Source of the DNA: Mesorhizobium loti | Lineage (GTDB): Bacteria > Pseudomonadota > Alphaproteobacteria > Rhizobiales > Rhizobiaceae | DNA length: 64,000 nt | Direction of reading: 5' to 3' | Assembly (NCBI RefSeq): GCF_013170705.1 | Contig: NZ_CP033334.1 | Coordinates: 3,635,501 to 3,699,500, forward strand | Part shown: in pieces, positions 33,463 to 41,407 of the stretch | How positions within the stretch are numbered: the stretch's first letter is position 1 | Layout of the letters: the number at the start of each line of letters is the position of its first letter | Made by a program: the position numbers and the translations under genes | Notes under the pieces: model-generated | Told to the model about the DNA's origin: nothing | What the model saw: the letters and a program-made list of their open reading frames with translations, nothing else | Database searches by the model: none

Positions 33463-34206
33463 TCATGCCGCCTGCTCGATGGCGCCAGTGATCAGCCCGG
33501 TTACTTCCTCGGGCGAACTCGATGCGATCGTCTTGTCGGCGACCTTCCTGCCGCGCCGCATGACGATGACGCGATCGGCGACGTCGAAGACGTCGGGCAT
33601 GCGGTGGCTGATCAGCACCACCGCTATGCCCTGGTTGCGCAGATTGCGGATCAGGTTGAGCACTTCGGCGACCTGCCTGACCGAGATCGCCGCCGTCGGT
33701 TCGTCCATCAGCACGATCTTGGCCTGCGACAGCATGGTGCGGGCGATGGCCACCGCCTGGCGTTGGCCACCCGACATCTGCTTGACCAGGTCGCGCGGCC
33801 GGGTCTCGGACTTGAGCTCGGCGAAGATCTGGCCGGCGCGCTTGTACATCGCCGCATAGTCGAGAATGCGGAACGGACCGACGCCGCGCCGCAACTCGCG
33901 CCCGAGATAGACGTTCGCCGCCGCGGTCAGATTGTTGCAGAGCGCCAGGTCCTGGTGGACGATCTCGATTCCGTGCTGGCGCGCCTCGACCGGCTTGTGC
34001 AGGATCAGCTCCTTGTCGTCCATGCGCATCGCGCCATGGCTCGGCCGGAAATTGCCGGCGATCATCTTGACCAGCGTCGACTTGCCGGCGCCGTTATCGC
34101 CCATCAGGCCGACGACCTGGCCGGGCTCGATCGACAGCGACACGTCGTTGACCGCCTGGATGGCGCCGAAATGCTTCGAGATGTTGGTGAGTTCGAGAAC
34201 CGCCAC
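33463..34206 (-). CDS. ribose-type ABC transporter ATP-binding protein (single domain)
   Basis: About 247 residues with Walker A GDNGAGKST, signature MSGGQRQAVAIARTM, Walker B IVLMDEPTAAIS and switch VLISHRM; one nucleotide-binding domain. The start is uncertain: GTG 34206 has GGGAGG nine bases upstream and begins right at the conserved VLELTNISKHFGAIQAV strand, while ATG 34302 would add 32 residues with no family similarity. The GTG start is preferred. Confidence 0.88.
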   Translation of the reverse strand: MAVLELTNISKHFGAIQAVNDVSLSIEPGQVVGLMGDNGAGKSTLVKMIAGNFRPSHGAMRMDDKELILHKPVEARQHGIEIVHQDLALCNNLTAAANVYLGRELRRGVGPFRILDYAAMYKRAGQIFAELKSETRPRDLVKQMSGGQRQAVAIARTMLSQAKIVLMDEPTAAISVRQVAEVLNLIRNLRNQGIAVVLISHRMPDVFDVADRVIVMRRGRKVADKTIASSSPEEVTGLITGAIEQAA

Positions 34207-34657
34207 CAGCCTTTGCCTCCCTGTGCTTGCCGCATGCCCCGGGACAGGGGCGGCTTTCGCGTCGCTCTCCCAGCTCCTCCCGGAAACAGCGATATCAGTC
34301 ATTTACGCAAATGCCCGTGCGGGCGTCAATTGTCCGATGAATAGGAAATAGACCATTTGTCAGACGAATAGTGGATGGCGGTTCCGAAAAATCCGTTTTG
34401 TAGGACAAATAGCAATTGACGTTGGCGGCTTGCCGTTATTAGCTGAGGGTCGGAGGAAGATTTGCCGGTCCCGGGCCATGATCGACGGCGGGGTCGGCGG
34501 GAGATCATCGATCGTGCCGGCAATGCCGGTCCGGTCGCATCTGGAAATGCTTATCGGTCTTGCCAGGCGGCATGGGCATTCGCCCTGCCATCTCGCGTTG
34601 GGGCCGATCTGTGTGGCGGGCACGCCGTGTCCGTCTGTTTTTCAAGGGAGGACTGAT
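34207..34657. other. divergent control region of the third importer
   Basis: This 451-base gap separates the ATPase-permease genes (minus) from the binding-protein gene (plus). It holds three TTGTC-N-GACAA-like sites at 34330, 34357 and 34398. Nothing else coding was recognised; an open frame running into the binding-protein gene from 34430 has no family features and precedes the signal peptide. Confidence 0.6.
34330..34408. promoter_or_regulatory. three FCD-GntR-type operator-like sites
   Basis: TTGTCCGATGA (34330-34340), TTGTCAGACGA (34357-34367) and TTGTAGGACAA (34398-34408) are imperfect versions of the palindrome TTGTC-N-GACAA found perfectly at 37643-37653. Their centres are 27 and 41 bases apart. 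Each is followed by AATAG or ATAG. They are probable targets of the two FCD-type GntR regulators encoded nearby. Confidence 0.6.
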
Positions 34658-35647
34658 ATGAGGAAAACAGTTTTGCTCGCCGCCGTCGCCGCCATGGCGT
34701 TGGGCGCCGGGCCGGCCTTGGCCAAGAAGCAGCTCGTCATCGTGGTGAAAGGTCTCGACAATCCGTTCTTCGAGGCCATCCACCAGGGCTGCGAGAAATG
34801 GAACAAGGAAAACGCCAGCTCGGAATATGAATGCTTCTACACGGGTCCGGCGTCGACTTCCGACGAGGCCGGCGAGGCCCAGATCCTTCAGGATATACTG
34901 AGCAAGCCTGACACGGCGGCGGTGGCGATCTCGCCGTCCAACGCGCCGCTGATCGCGCAGACGCTCAAGACCGCCAATCCGACGGTCCCGATCATGACTG
35001 TCGACGCCGACCTGGCCAAGGAGGACGCAGCCCTTCGCAAGACCTATCTCGGTACCGACAACTACCTGATGGGCAAGAAGATCGGCGAATACATCAAGAA
35101 GGCCAAGCCGAATGGCGGCACGATCTGCACCATCGAGGGCAACCCGGCAGCCGATAACATCCTGCGCCGCGCGCAAGGCATGCGCGACGCCCTGACGGGC
35201 AAGGAAGGGCTTGCGGCACTAGCCGGTGAAGGCGGCTGGACCGAAGTCGCCGGCTGCCCGGTCTTCACCAATGACGACGGTGCCAAGGGCGTGCAGGCAA
35301 TGACCGATATCCTTGCCGCCAACCCCAAGCTCGATGCTTTCGGCATCATGGGCGGCTGGCCGCTGTTCGGCGCGCCGCAGCCTTATCGCGACCTGGTTGG
35401 ACCGTTGAAGGACCGGCTGGCCAAGAACGACTTTGTCATCGGCGCCGCCGACACGATCGGCGACGAGGTGGCGATCGCCAGGGATGGCCTTGTCACCGCG
35501 CTGGTCGGCCAGCGGCCGTTTGAAATGGGCTACAAGGCGCCGTCGGTGATGATCGACCTGATCACGGGCAAGAAGGTCGCCGATCCGGTCTTCACCGGCC
35601 TCGACGAATGCACCAAGGATACGGTCGACACCTGTATCCAAAAGTAG
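34658..35647 (+). CDS. ribose-type ABC transporter substrate-binding protein
   Basis: 329 residues. Signal peptide MRKTVLLAAVAAMALGAGPALA (cleavage near residue 22). The mature N-terminus KKQLVIVVKGLDNPFFEAIHQGCEKWNKE is the standard RbsB-type first strand and helix; PIMTVDADL and YLGTDNYLMGKKIGEYIK follow. GGGAGGA stands just upstream of ATG 34658. It serves the permease and ATPase encoded divergently. A stem-loop follows the stop. Ligand unknown, presumably a sugar processed by the dehydrogenases downstream. Confidence 0.93.
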   Translation: MRKTVLLAAVAAMALGAGPALAKKQLVIVVKGLDNPFFEAIHQGCEKWNKENASSEYECFYTGPASTSDEAGEAQILQDILSKPDTAAVAISPSNAPLIAQTLKTANPTVPIMTVDADLAKEDAALRKTYLGTDNYLMGKKIGEYIKKAKPNGGTICTIEGNPAADNILRRAQGMRDALTGKEGLAALAGEGGWTEVAGCPVFTNDDGAKGVQAMTDILAANPKLDAFGIMGGWPLFGAPQPYRDLVGPLKDRLAKNDFVIGAADTIGDEVAIARDGLVTALVGQRPFEMGYKAPSVMIDLITGKKVADPVFTGLDECTKDTVDTCIQK

Positions 35648-35656
35648 TTTTCGATC

Positions 35657-35683
35657 CGGGGCGCTCGGCCAACGGGCGCCCCG
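35657..35683 (+). terminator. stem-loop after binding-protein gene
   Basis: CGGGGCGC (35657-35664) pairs with GCGCCCCG (35676-35683) around an 11-base loop; the T-run after it is poor. It could terminate the binding-protein transcript or protect its 3' end, leaving the GntR gene at 35829 partly uncoupled. Confidence 0.5.
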
Positions 35684-35828
35684 TCAATTCCTGAGCGAGA
35701 CGCCGTGGCGAGGGGCAACAGGCTCCGGCCTTGTCGCGTCCATGGTTTGGATTTTCGGCAACGGGATCGGCGCGCCACGCAGATACGGATCCATCCGGGC
35801 GACAGGCAGCCGACCTACTGGAACGTGG

Positions 35829-36611
35829 ATGCCGCACGAGAAGGCAGAAAGAAAAGCCAGCCGGGCCAAGGCGAAAGCCAGCCGCGATCCGGCGGCCATG
35901 CGCAGGGCCGACGCGGCGCACTTTCCCGGATCCAGTGTTCATGCCTCGCTCGCCAGCGAGATCGGTCTGCGGATCGTGCGCGGCGATTATCCGCCCGGCA
36001 GCATCCTGCCCAACGAGGCCAAATGGGCCGAAACCTTCAATGTCAGCCGCTCGGCGGTGCGCGAGGCGATCAAGATGCTTATGGCCAAGAGCCTTTTGGC
36101 GTCACGCCCCAAGATCGGCAGCTGGGTCGAGCCGAAGGAGCGCTGGAACCTGCTCGACCGCGACGTGCTTGCCTGGTACGCGACCGCGCCCGACCGCGAG
36201 GCCTTCCTGCGCACCGTGCAAGAGTTCCGCCATATCATCGAACCGGAAGCGTCGGCCTTTGCCGCCATGCGGCGCAGCGACGAGCAGATGGCCGAGATCA
36301 GCCTCGCCTGCCGCGAAATGGGCGAGGCGGCCAACCTGCCGGAACGCATCCGCGCCGACACACGCTTTCACCTCGCCATCCTGCGGGCCTCTGGCAATGA
36401 CCTTCTGGTGCCGCTCGGCGTGCTGATCGAGTCCGCGCTCGACCATCTCTTCGTCTTCACCACGCGGCAGGTCGGCGACCAGCGGCGAGCGCAGAAACTG
36501 CATGAGGCGATCGAGAAGAACATCCGCCTGCAACGGCCGGCGGCGGCCCGCAATGCCGTACACAAGCTGCTCGCCGACACCGATGAAGGGATTGGAAGCA
36601 GGCGGCGGTGA
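35829..36611 (+). CDS. FCD-domain GntR-family transcriptional regulator
   Basis: 260 residues from ATG 35829. Winged helix at about 38-105 (SLASEIGLRIVRGDYPPGSILPNEAKW, NVSRSAVREAIKMLMAKSLL) and an FCD ligand domain with metal-type residues (FRHIIEPEAS, DTRFHLAILRASGN, LHEAIEKNIR). The start is uncertain; this one leaves 34 residues before the conserved PG, exactly as in its close paralogue at 38689. FadR-type regulators of this kind respond to sugar acids and bind TTGTC-N-GACAA-like sites, which occur in two adjacent promoter regions. Confidence 0.9.
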   Translation: MPHEKAERKASRAKAKASRDPAAMRRADAAHFPGSSVHASLASEIGLRIVRGDYPPGSILPNEAKWAETFNVSRSAVREAIKMLMAKSLLASRPKIGSWVEPKERWNLLDRDVLAWYATAPDREAFLRTVQEFRHIIEPEASAFAAMRRSDEQMAEISLACREMGEAANLPERIRADTRFHLAILRASGNDLLVPLGVLIESALDHLFVFTTRQVGDQRRAQKLHEAIEKNIRLQRPAAARNAVHKLLADTDEGIGSRRR

Positions 36612-36631
36612 GCCGTGCGGCCGTTTGAACC

Positions 36632-37570
36632 TCAAATCGTCTGCTTCTTGCCATCCTTCATCGGCATCAGGTCGACGCCGTTGACCTTGGCGATATGGGT
36701 CGCCAGCATCGGTACGAACTGCTCGGCCGGACCGGTGGCATGGGCGCCGGCAAAGGAATTCTTGGTGGCGTTGCCGAGCGGGTTGGCGATGCCGGCCGCA
36801 CCCGCCATGGACTCCAGATAGGTCAGGTCCTTGAAGGCGTTGGCGATGGTGAATTTGTGGGCGTCGCGGTCGCCTTCCAGCGTCCAGCGCATGAAGGTCT
36901 GGTAGAAGCCGCAATCCATGCGGCCGTTACGGATGACGCTGTCGAAACGCGGCGGCGAGATGCCGACCTTTTGAGCCAGGGCCAGTGCTTCGGAATAGAT
37001 GGCGGCATAGCCCAGCGAGATGAAGTTGTTGAGCAGCTTCATGCGGTGGCCGTCGCCGGTGTCGCCGATGTGGACGATGCGGCCGGCCCAGGTCTCGATC
37101 ACCGGTTTCACCCTGGCAAAGACGGCGTCCGGCGCGCCGACCATGGCATCGAGCGTGCCTTCCCAGGCCTCCTTCGGCGTGCGGCTCAATGGCGCGTCGA
37201 CATAGTCGATGCCAAGCGCGTTGAGTTCGGCCGCGAGCGCGACGGTCGAGACCGGGTCCGAGGTCGAGCAGTCGACGACGACCGAACCTTTCTTCAAGCC
37301 TTCCTTGAGGCCATCGGGGCCGCGGATGATGGCTTCCACTTCGCGCGACCCGGTGACGCAGATGAAGACAATGTCAGATGCCGCCGCGACATCGCGCGAG
37401 GTCGATGCTTCCCTGGCGCCTCGGCCAAGGAGGTCCTCCGCCGGCTTGCGGTTCTTGCGGCCAAGGAATGTCAGGGGATAGCCCTTGTCGACGATGTTCT
37501 TGGCAATGCCGTGCCCCATCAGGCCAAGGCCGATGAAGCCGATCGTCTCGCGCGCGGCGGAGGTGTTCAT
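36632..37570 (-). CDS. beta-hydroxyacid dehydrogenase (3-hydroxyisobutyrate/tartronate-semialdehyde reductase family)
   Basis: 312 residues. N-terminal NAD(P) site IGFIGLGLMGHGIAKN, then FICVTGSREVEAI, the substrate-binding DAPLSRTPKEAWEGTLDAMVGA (DAPVSGG-like) and the catalytic lysine in HRMKLLNNF. Family enzymes oxidise beta-hydroxyacids such as hydroxyisobutyrate, threonate or glycerate. It is divergent from the epimerase/dehydratase gene, sharing a 119-base control region with two palindromes, so it likely belongs to the same sugar-acid pathway. Confidence 0.92.
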   Translation of the reverse strand: MNTSAARETIGFIGLGLMGHGIAKNIVDKGYPLTFLGRKNRKPAEDLLGRGAREASTSRDVAAASDIVFICVTGSREVEAIIRGPDGLKEGLKKGSVVVDCSTSDPVSTVALAAELNALGIDYVDAPLSRTPKEAWEGTLDAMVGAPDAVFARVKPVIETWAGRIVHIGDTGDGHRMKLLNNFISLGYAAIYSEALALAQKVGISPPRFDSVIRNGRMDCGFYQTFMRWTLEGDRDAHKFTIANAFKDLTYLESMAGAAGIANPLGNATKNSFAGAHATGPAEQFVPMLATHIAKVNGVDLMPMKDGKKQTI

Positions 37571-37589
37571 GTCGTCTGTCCTATCCAGG

Positions 37590-37601
37590 ATTATCGATAA
37601 T
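37590..37601. promoter_or_regulatory. 12-bp palindrome ATTATCGATAAT
   Basis: A perfect 12-bp palindrome with a central CG, 20 bases upstream of the beta-hydroxyacid dehydrogenase start. Short, so chance is not excluded, but an AT-rich dyad is notable in this high-GC context and its position suits an operator. Confidence 0.35.
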
Positions 37602-37640
37602 TGCGCCGCCGTTTTAGCCCTATGTGGTTGCGGAATGCAA

Positions 37641-37655
37641 TATTGTCTGACAATA
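37641..37655. promoter_or_regulatory. perfect FCD-GntR-type operator TATTGTCTGACAATA
   Basis: Seven-base arms around a single T give a perfect palindrome, matching the TTGTC-N-GACAA pattern of FadR-type regulators and the three sites at 34330-34408. It is 35 bases before the epimerase/dehydratase start at 37690 and in the divergent promoter region with the dehydrogenase gene. Confidence 0.7.
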
Positions 37656-37689
37656 GACGGGAATTCCAGAGCCTGTCATGGAGACCAGA

Positions 37690-38586
37690 ATGACGAAGCG
37701 GATCATGTTCACCGGCGGCAGCGGCAAGGCTGGGCGCCATGTCGTGCAATATCTTGTCGAGCACGGCTGCCAGGTGCTCAACATCGACACCAAGCCGCTC
37801 GACAATCCCAAGGTGCGTACGCTGATCACCGACATCACCGACAGCGGGCAGGTGTTCAACGCACTGTCGAGCTATATGGGCCTGCACGAATTCGATCCGT
37901 CGCTGCGCCCGCAGCCGGTGGATGCGGTGGTGCATTTCGCCGCCATCCCGCGCATCATGATCACGCCCGACAACGAGGTGTTCCGCATCAATGCGATGGG
38001 CACCTACAATGTCATCGAGGCGGCGGTGAAGCTCGGCATCCGCAAGGTCATCATCGCGTCCTCGGAGACAACCTATGGCCTGGTGTTCGCCAACGAGCCG
38101 CGCGATCCCAGATATTTCCCGCTCGACGAGGCGTATGATGTCGATCCGATGGACAGCTACGCGCTGTCGAAGGTCGTCAACGAGAAGACCGCGCGGGCCT
38201 TCGCGCAACGCAACGGCACCGACATCTATGCCTTGCGCATCGGCAATGTCATCGAGCCGCACGAATATTCGCTGTTTCCGAAATGGTTCGCCGACCCCGG
38301 TTTTCGCAAGCGCATTGCCTGGAGCTATGTTGACGCGCGCGATCTCGGCCAGATCACGCTACGCGCCATCGAGAAGGACGGCCTCGGCTACCAGGTGTTC
38401 AACGCGGCCAACGACGATACTTCGTCCGACCTGCCGACGGCGGAACTCTTGAAGCGCTTCTATCCGGGCGTGCCGGTCAAGGCCGAACTCGGTGAATACG
38501 AGACGCTGCTGTCGAACCGCAAGGCGCGCGACATGCTCGGCTTCCGCCCGGAACACAGCTGGCGCAAATACGTCAAAACGGCCTGA
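37690..38586 (+). CDS. NAD-dependent epimerase/dehydratase (extended SDR)
   Basis: 298 residues. NAD site IMFTGGSGKAGRH at the N-terminus (GxxGxxG), VVHFAAIPRI, IIASSETTYG and the catalytic YALSK (Tyr-x3-Lys) in the middle. Uronate dehydrogenases, erythronate dehydrogenases and sugar epimerases share this fold, so the reaction is not fixed. ATG 37690 is preferred because GGAG stands six bases upstream; ATG 37678 is an alternative. Its promoter carries a perfect GntR-type site, and the regulator paralogue follows at 38689. Confidence 0.88.
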   Translation: MTKRIMFTGGSGKAGRHVVQYLVEHGCQVLNIDTKPLDNPKVRTLITDITDSGQVFNALSSYMGLHEFDPSLRPQPVDAVVHFAAIPRIMITPDNEVFRINAMGTYNVIEAAVKLGIRKVIIASSETTYGLVFANEPRDPRYFPLDEAYDVDPMDSYALSKVVNEKTARAFAQRNGTDIYALRIGNVIEPHEYSLFPKWFADPGFRKRIAWSYVDARDLGQITLRAIEKDGLGYQVFNAANDDTSSDLPTAELLKRFYPGVPVKAELGEYETLLSNRKARDMLGFRPEHSWRKYVKTA

Positions 38587-38688
38587 GCGAGCGGGCAAAT
38601 GCGGTTGGGCTGTGCATAGCGGGGCGCTTTGCGGCGCAACCGTTCCGTGGTGCTTGACAGCTTCCGCAAACCGGCCTTTCTGAAGCGT

Positions 38689-39465
38689 ATGCGGGACGCG
38701 AAGCCGAACAAGGAAAAATCGCCGGACAAGGCGGCCGCCGTCGAGCGCTCGACCGGTGTTCGACGGCCCGACGCGGCACGTATTCCCGGCGCCAGCGTGC
38801 ACACGTCGCTGGCCAGCGAGATCGGTCTGCGGATCGTGCGCGGCGACTATCCGCCCGGCACCATCCTGCCCAACGAAGCCAAATGGTCGGAGACCTTCAG
38901 CGTCAGCCGCTCGGCGGTGCGCGAGGCGATCAAGATGCTGATGGCCAAGAGCCTGCTTGCCTCCCGCCCCAAGATCGGCAGCTGGGTGGAGCCGAAAGAA
39001 CGCTGGAACCTGCTCGACCGCGATGTGCTCGCCTGGTACGCGACGTCGCCGGACCGCGAGGTGTTCCTGAAGACTGTGCAGGAGTTCCGCCACATCATCG
39101 AGCCCGAAGCGACCGCTTTCGCGGCGATGCGGCGGACCGACGAACAGATGGCCGAGATCAGCCAGGCCTGCCGCGAGATGGGGGAGGCCGCGAGCCTGCA
39201 GGAGCGCACCCGCGCCGACACACGATTCCACCTTGCCATTTTGCGCGCCTCCGGCAACGATCTTCTGGTGCCGCTCGGCGTGCTGATCGAATCCGCCTTC
39301 GATCACCTGTTCACCTTCACCACCCGGGAAGTCGATGATCTCAACCACGTGCAAAAGCTGCATGAGGCGATCGAGAAGAACATCCGGCTGCAACGTCCGG
39401 ACGCGGCGCGCGCCGCGGTTCGCAAGCTGCTGGCCAACACCGACCACGTGATCAAGTCGCGCTAG
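38689..39465 (+). CDS. FCD-domain GntR-family transcriptional regulator (paralogue)
   Basis: 258 residues, nearly identical by eye to the regulator at 35829 from the winged helix to the C-terminus (for example RPKIGSWVEPKERWNLLDRD and DTRFHLAILRASGNDLLVP are unchanged), while the first 34 residues differ. The same domain order applies: winged helix, then FCD. The start was set by matching the paralogue; a TTG at 38629 and GTG at 38647 are possible. It probably controls the epimerase/dehydratase and the importer; duplication suggests different effectors or a fine-tuned response. Confidence 0.9.
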   Translation: MRDAKPNKEKSPDKAAAVERSTGVRRPDAARIPGASVHTSLASEIGLRIVRGDYPPGTILPNEAKWSETFSVSRSAVREAIKMLMAKSLLASRPKIGSWVEPKERWNLLDRDVLAWYATSPDREVFLKTVQEFRHIIEPEATAFAAMRRTDEQMAEISQACREMGEAASLQERTRADTRFHLAILRASGNDLLVPLGVLIESAFDHLFTFTTREVDDLNHVQKLHEAIEKNIRLQRPDAARAAVRKLLANTDHVIKSR

Positions 39466-39574
39466 GGATGCTGAGCTTCAGGCGATCCGGCCCTGCGCAC
39501 GGCACTTTATGGCCCGCTCCGGTTCTCAAAAAGCCATCGGCTCGGCCTGACCTGAATCTCAACATGGGCCGGCG

Positions 39575-39865
39575 CTAGTCTTCCTTCTCGCGGCCGAAGG
39601 CCAGGCGCAGTTCGTCCTTGGCGTGCTCAAGCACTTGTCTGCGCGCGGCCGGCAGGTTCTTGCCGGCGCGGTTGATGTAAAAATTCAGCATCGACATGGC
39701 TGACTGGAAGGGTTCGGCCTTGCGGCGATGGCTGTGCTCGGCCGACCGCTTGAGCGAGGCGGCGATCTTTTTGGCGTCGTCGGATTCGAAGACGTGATCC
39801 TCAAGATCCATCGCGTCGCTGTGCTCGGTCACCTCGGCCGACCATTTCTTCCTGGCGGTGGTCAT
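39575..39865 (-). CDS. DUF3175 small conserved protein
   Basis: 96 residues, strongly charged and mostly helical. KKWSAEVTEHSDAMDLEDHVF at the start and SAMSMLNFYINRAGKNLP in the middle match the DUF3175 family, which is common in Proteobacteria and has no assigned function. AAAGGAG lies eight bases upstream of ATG 39865; longer in-frame sequence to 40081 overlaps the MFS gene start and is not used. It is transcribed alone, divergent from the MFS gene. Confidence 0.85.
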   Translation of the reverse strand: MTTARKKWSAEVTEHSDAMDLEDHVFESDDAKKIAASLKRSAEHSHRRKAEPFQSAMSMLNFYINRAGKNLPAARRQVLEHAKDELRLAFGREKED

Positions 39866-40043
39866 GGCTGGGACTCCTTTGCGGGTTCGCTGATCGGAAA
39901 ACTCCAGACATTGGCCTCGGTTCCCGCCTTCGTGCCCGCTCTGGAGCCACGGATTTGCCCGCCGTGGCGCTGCTGTGGGCTGGGAATGTGCCGATAGTGG
40001 CCAAAACGGCAGCCGATTTCGAGACCGCCGACAGGAAACGCCT

Positions 40044-41273
40044 TTGACCCGAACCGACTTGAACCGGCCCAGTCCCGGCATCGACAGTTCCTACGCGTGG
40101 ATGCGGCTGGCCATCTCGATGCTGCTGGCGACGATCGGCGCTGTCGGCATGTGGGCGGTGGTCGTGGTGCTGCCCGCCGTGCAGGCCGAGTTCGGCGTCG
40201 ACCGTGCAGATGCTTCGATGCCCTACACCGCGACCATGATTGGCTTTGCCGCCGGCAATGTCCTGGTCGGCCGCGCCATCGATCGCATGGGCTATTGGAT
40301 CCCGGCGCTGTTCTCTTCCGTGGCGCTCTCCGCTGGCCTGCTGCTCGCCGCGTTTTCGACCTCGATCCTGCAATTCACCCTTGCCCAGGGGGTGCTGATC
40401 GGTGTCGGCACGTCGGTGATCTTCGGGCCGCTGATCGCCGACATCTCGCACTGGTTCAACCGCCGGCGCGGCGTCGCTGTGACAGCGGCTGCGGCCGGCA
40501 ACTATCTCGCCGGCGCGCTCTGGCCAACCATCATGCCGACGCTGATCAAGGCGGAAGGCTGGCGCTTCACCTACGCGGCGATCGGTGTCTTCTGCCTTGT
40601 CACCATGGTGCCCCTGGTGCTGTTGCTGCGACGCGGTGCTCCTGACGCGGCCGCCGCCGGCTCGCCCGGGAGCCGGCCGGTGCAGCCGATTCCCATGTCG
40701 CCGGCGGCGCTGCAGACGCTGCTGGTTGTTGCCGGCCTCGGCTGTTGCGTGGCGATGTCGATGCCACAGGTGCACATCGTCGCCTATTGCATGGATCTTG
40801 GCTACGGCATGGCGCATGGCGCCGACATGCTGTCGATCATGATGGCGGCGGGCGTCGTCAGCCGGCTTGCCTCAGGCTTCATCGCCGATCGCATCGGCGG
40901 TGCGAAAACCCTGCTGATCGGTTCGGTGCTGCAGTGCCTGTCGCTGCTGTTCTACATTCCGTTCGACGGGCTCGCCTCGCTCTATGTCGTGTCGCTGGTG
41001 TTCGGCCTGTCGCAAGGCGGCATCGTGCCTTGCTATGCGATCATCGTGCGCGAGTACCTGCCCGCCAAGGAGGCCGGCCAGCGTATCGGCATCGTCATGA
41101 TGGCGACGATCTTCGGCATGGCGATCGGCGGCTGGATGTCGGGTTGGATCTACGACCTGACCGGTTCCTACGCCGCCGCCTTCCTCAACGGCATCGCGTG
41201 GAATCTGCTGAACATAGTGGCGATCGGGCTGTTCATGTGGAAGGCAAGGCAAAGGACCGCCATAGCGGCCTGA
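40044..41273 (+). CDS. MFS transporter
   Basis: About 409 residues with 12 hydrophobic segments. GRAIDRMGYWIPALF is a motif-A-like loop, followed by LIGVGTSVIFGPLIADISHWFNRRRGVAV, characteristic of monocarboxylate/oxalate-type carriers, and a second-half SGFIADRIGGAKT loop. The probable start is TTG 40044, preceded by AGGAAA; an earlier in-frame start at 39975 lacks a ribosome site. It may import a carboxylate or sugar acid related to the LacI-controlled genes that follow. Confidence 0.85.
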   Translation: MTRTDLNRPSPGIDSSYAWMRLAISMLLATIGAVGMWAVVVVLPAVQAEFGVDRADASMPYTATMIGFAAGNVLVGRAIDRMGYWIPALFSSVALSAGLLLAAFSTSILQFTLAQGVLIGVGTSVIFGPLIADISHWFNRRRGVAVTAAAAGNYLAGALWPTIMPTLIKAEGWRFTYAAIGVFCLVTMVPLVLLLRRGAPDAAAAGSPGSRPVQPIPMSPAALQTLLVVAGLGCCVAMSMPQVHIVAYCMDLGYGMAHGADMLSIMMAAGVVSRLASGFIADRIGGAKTLLIGSVLQCLSLLFYIPFDGLASLYVVSLVFGLSQGGIVPCYAIIVREYLPAKEAGQRIGIVMMATIFGMAIGGWMSGWIYDLTGSYAAAFLNGIAWNLLNIVAIGLFMWKARQRTAIAA

Positions 41274-41407
41274 GCACCTCGGCTTGACAACAGGCGGGCA
41301 CTGCGCGACCCCAGAGCCGAAGGGTGCGGTAAGGCCGGTGAAATGGCGACAGCTCAGATGATCATGTTGCGGGCGCGTTCCGGTGATGGCGCGCATGGGC
41401 CGTGGCC

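Noticed and set aside
41274..41401. Long-loop inverted repeat (GCACC..TCGGCT with AGCCGA..GGTGC) after the MFS gene as a terminator
   Set aside because: The arms need two inserted bases and the loop is nearly 30 bases with no T-run; not convincing.
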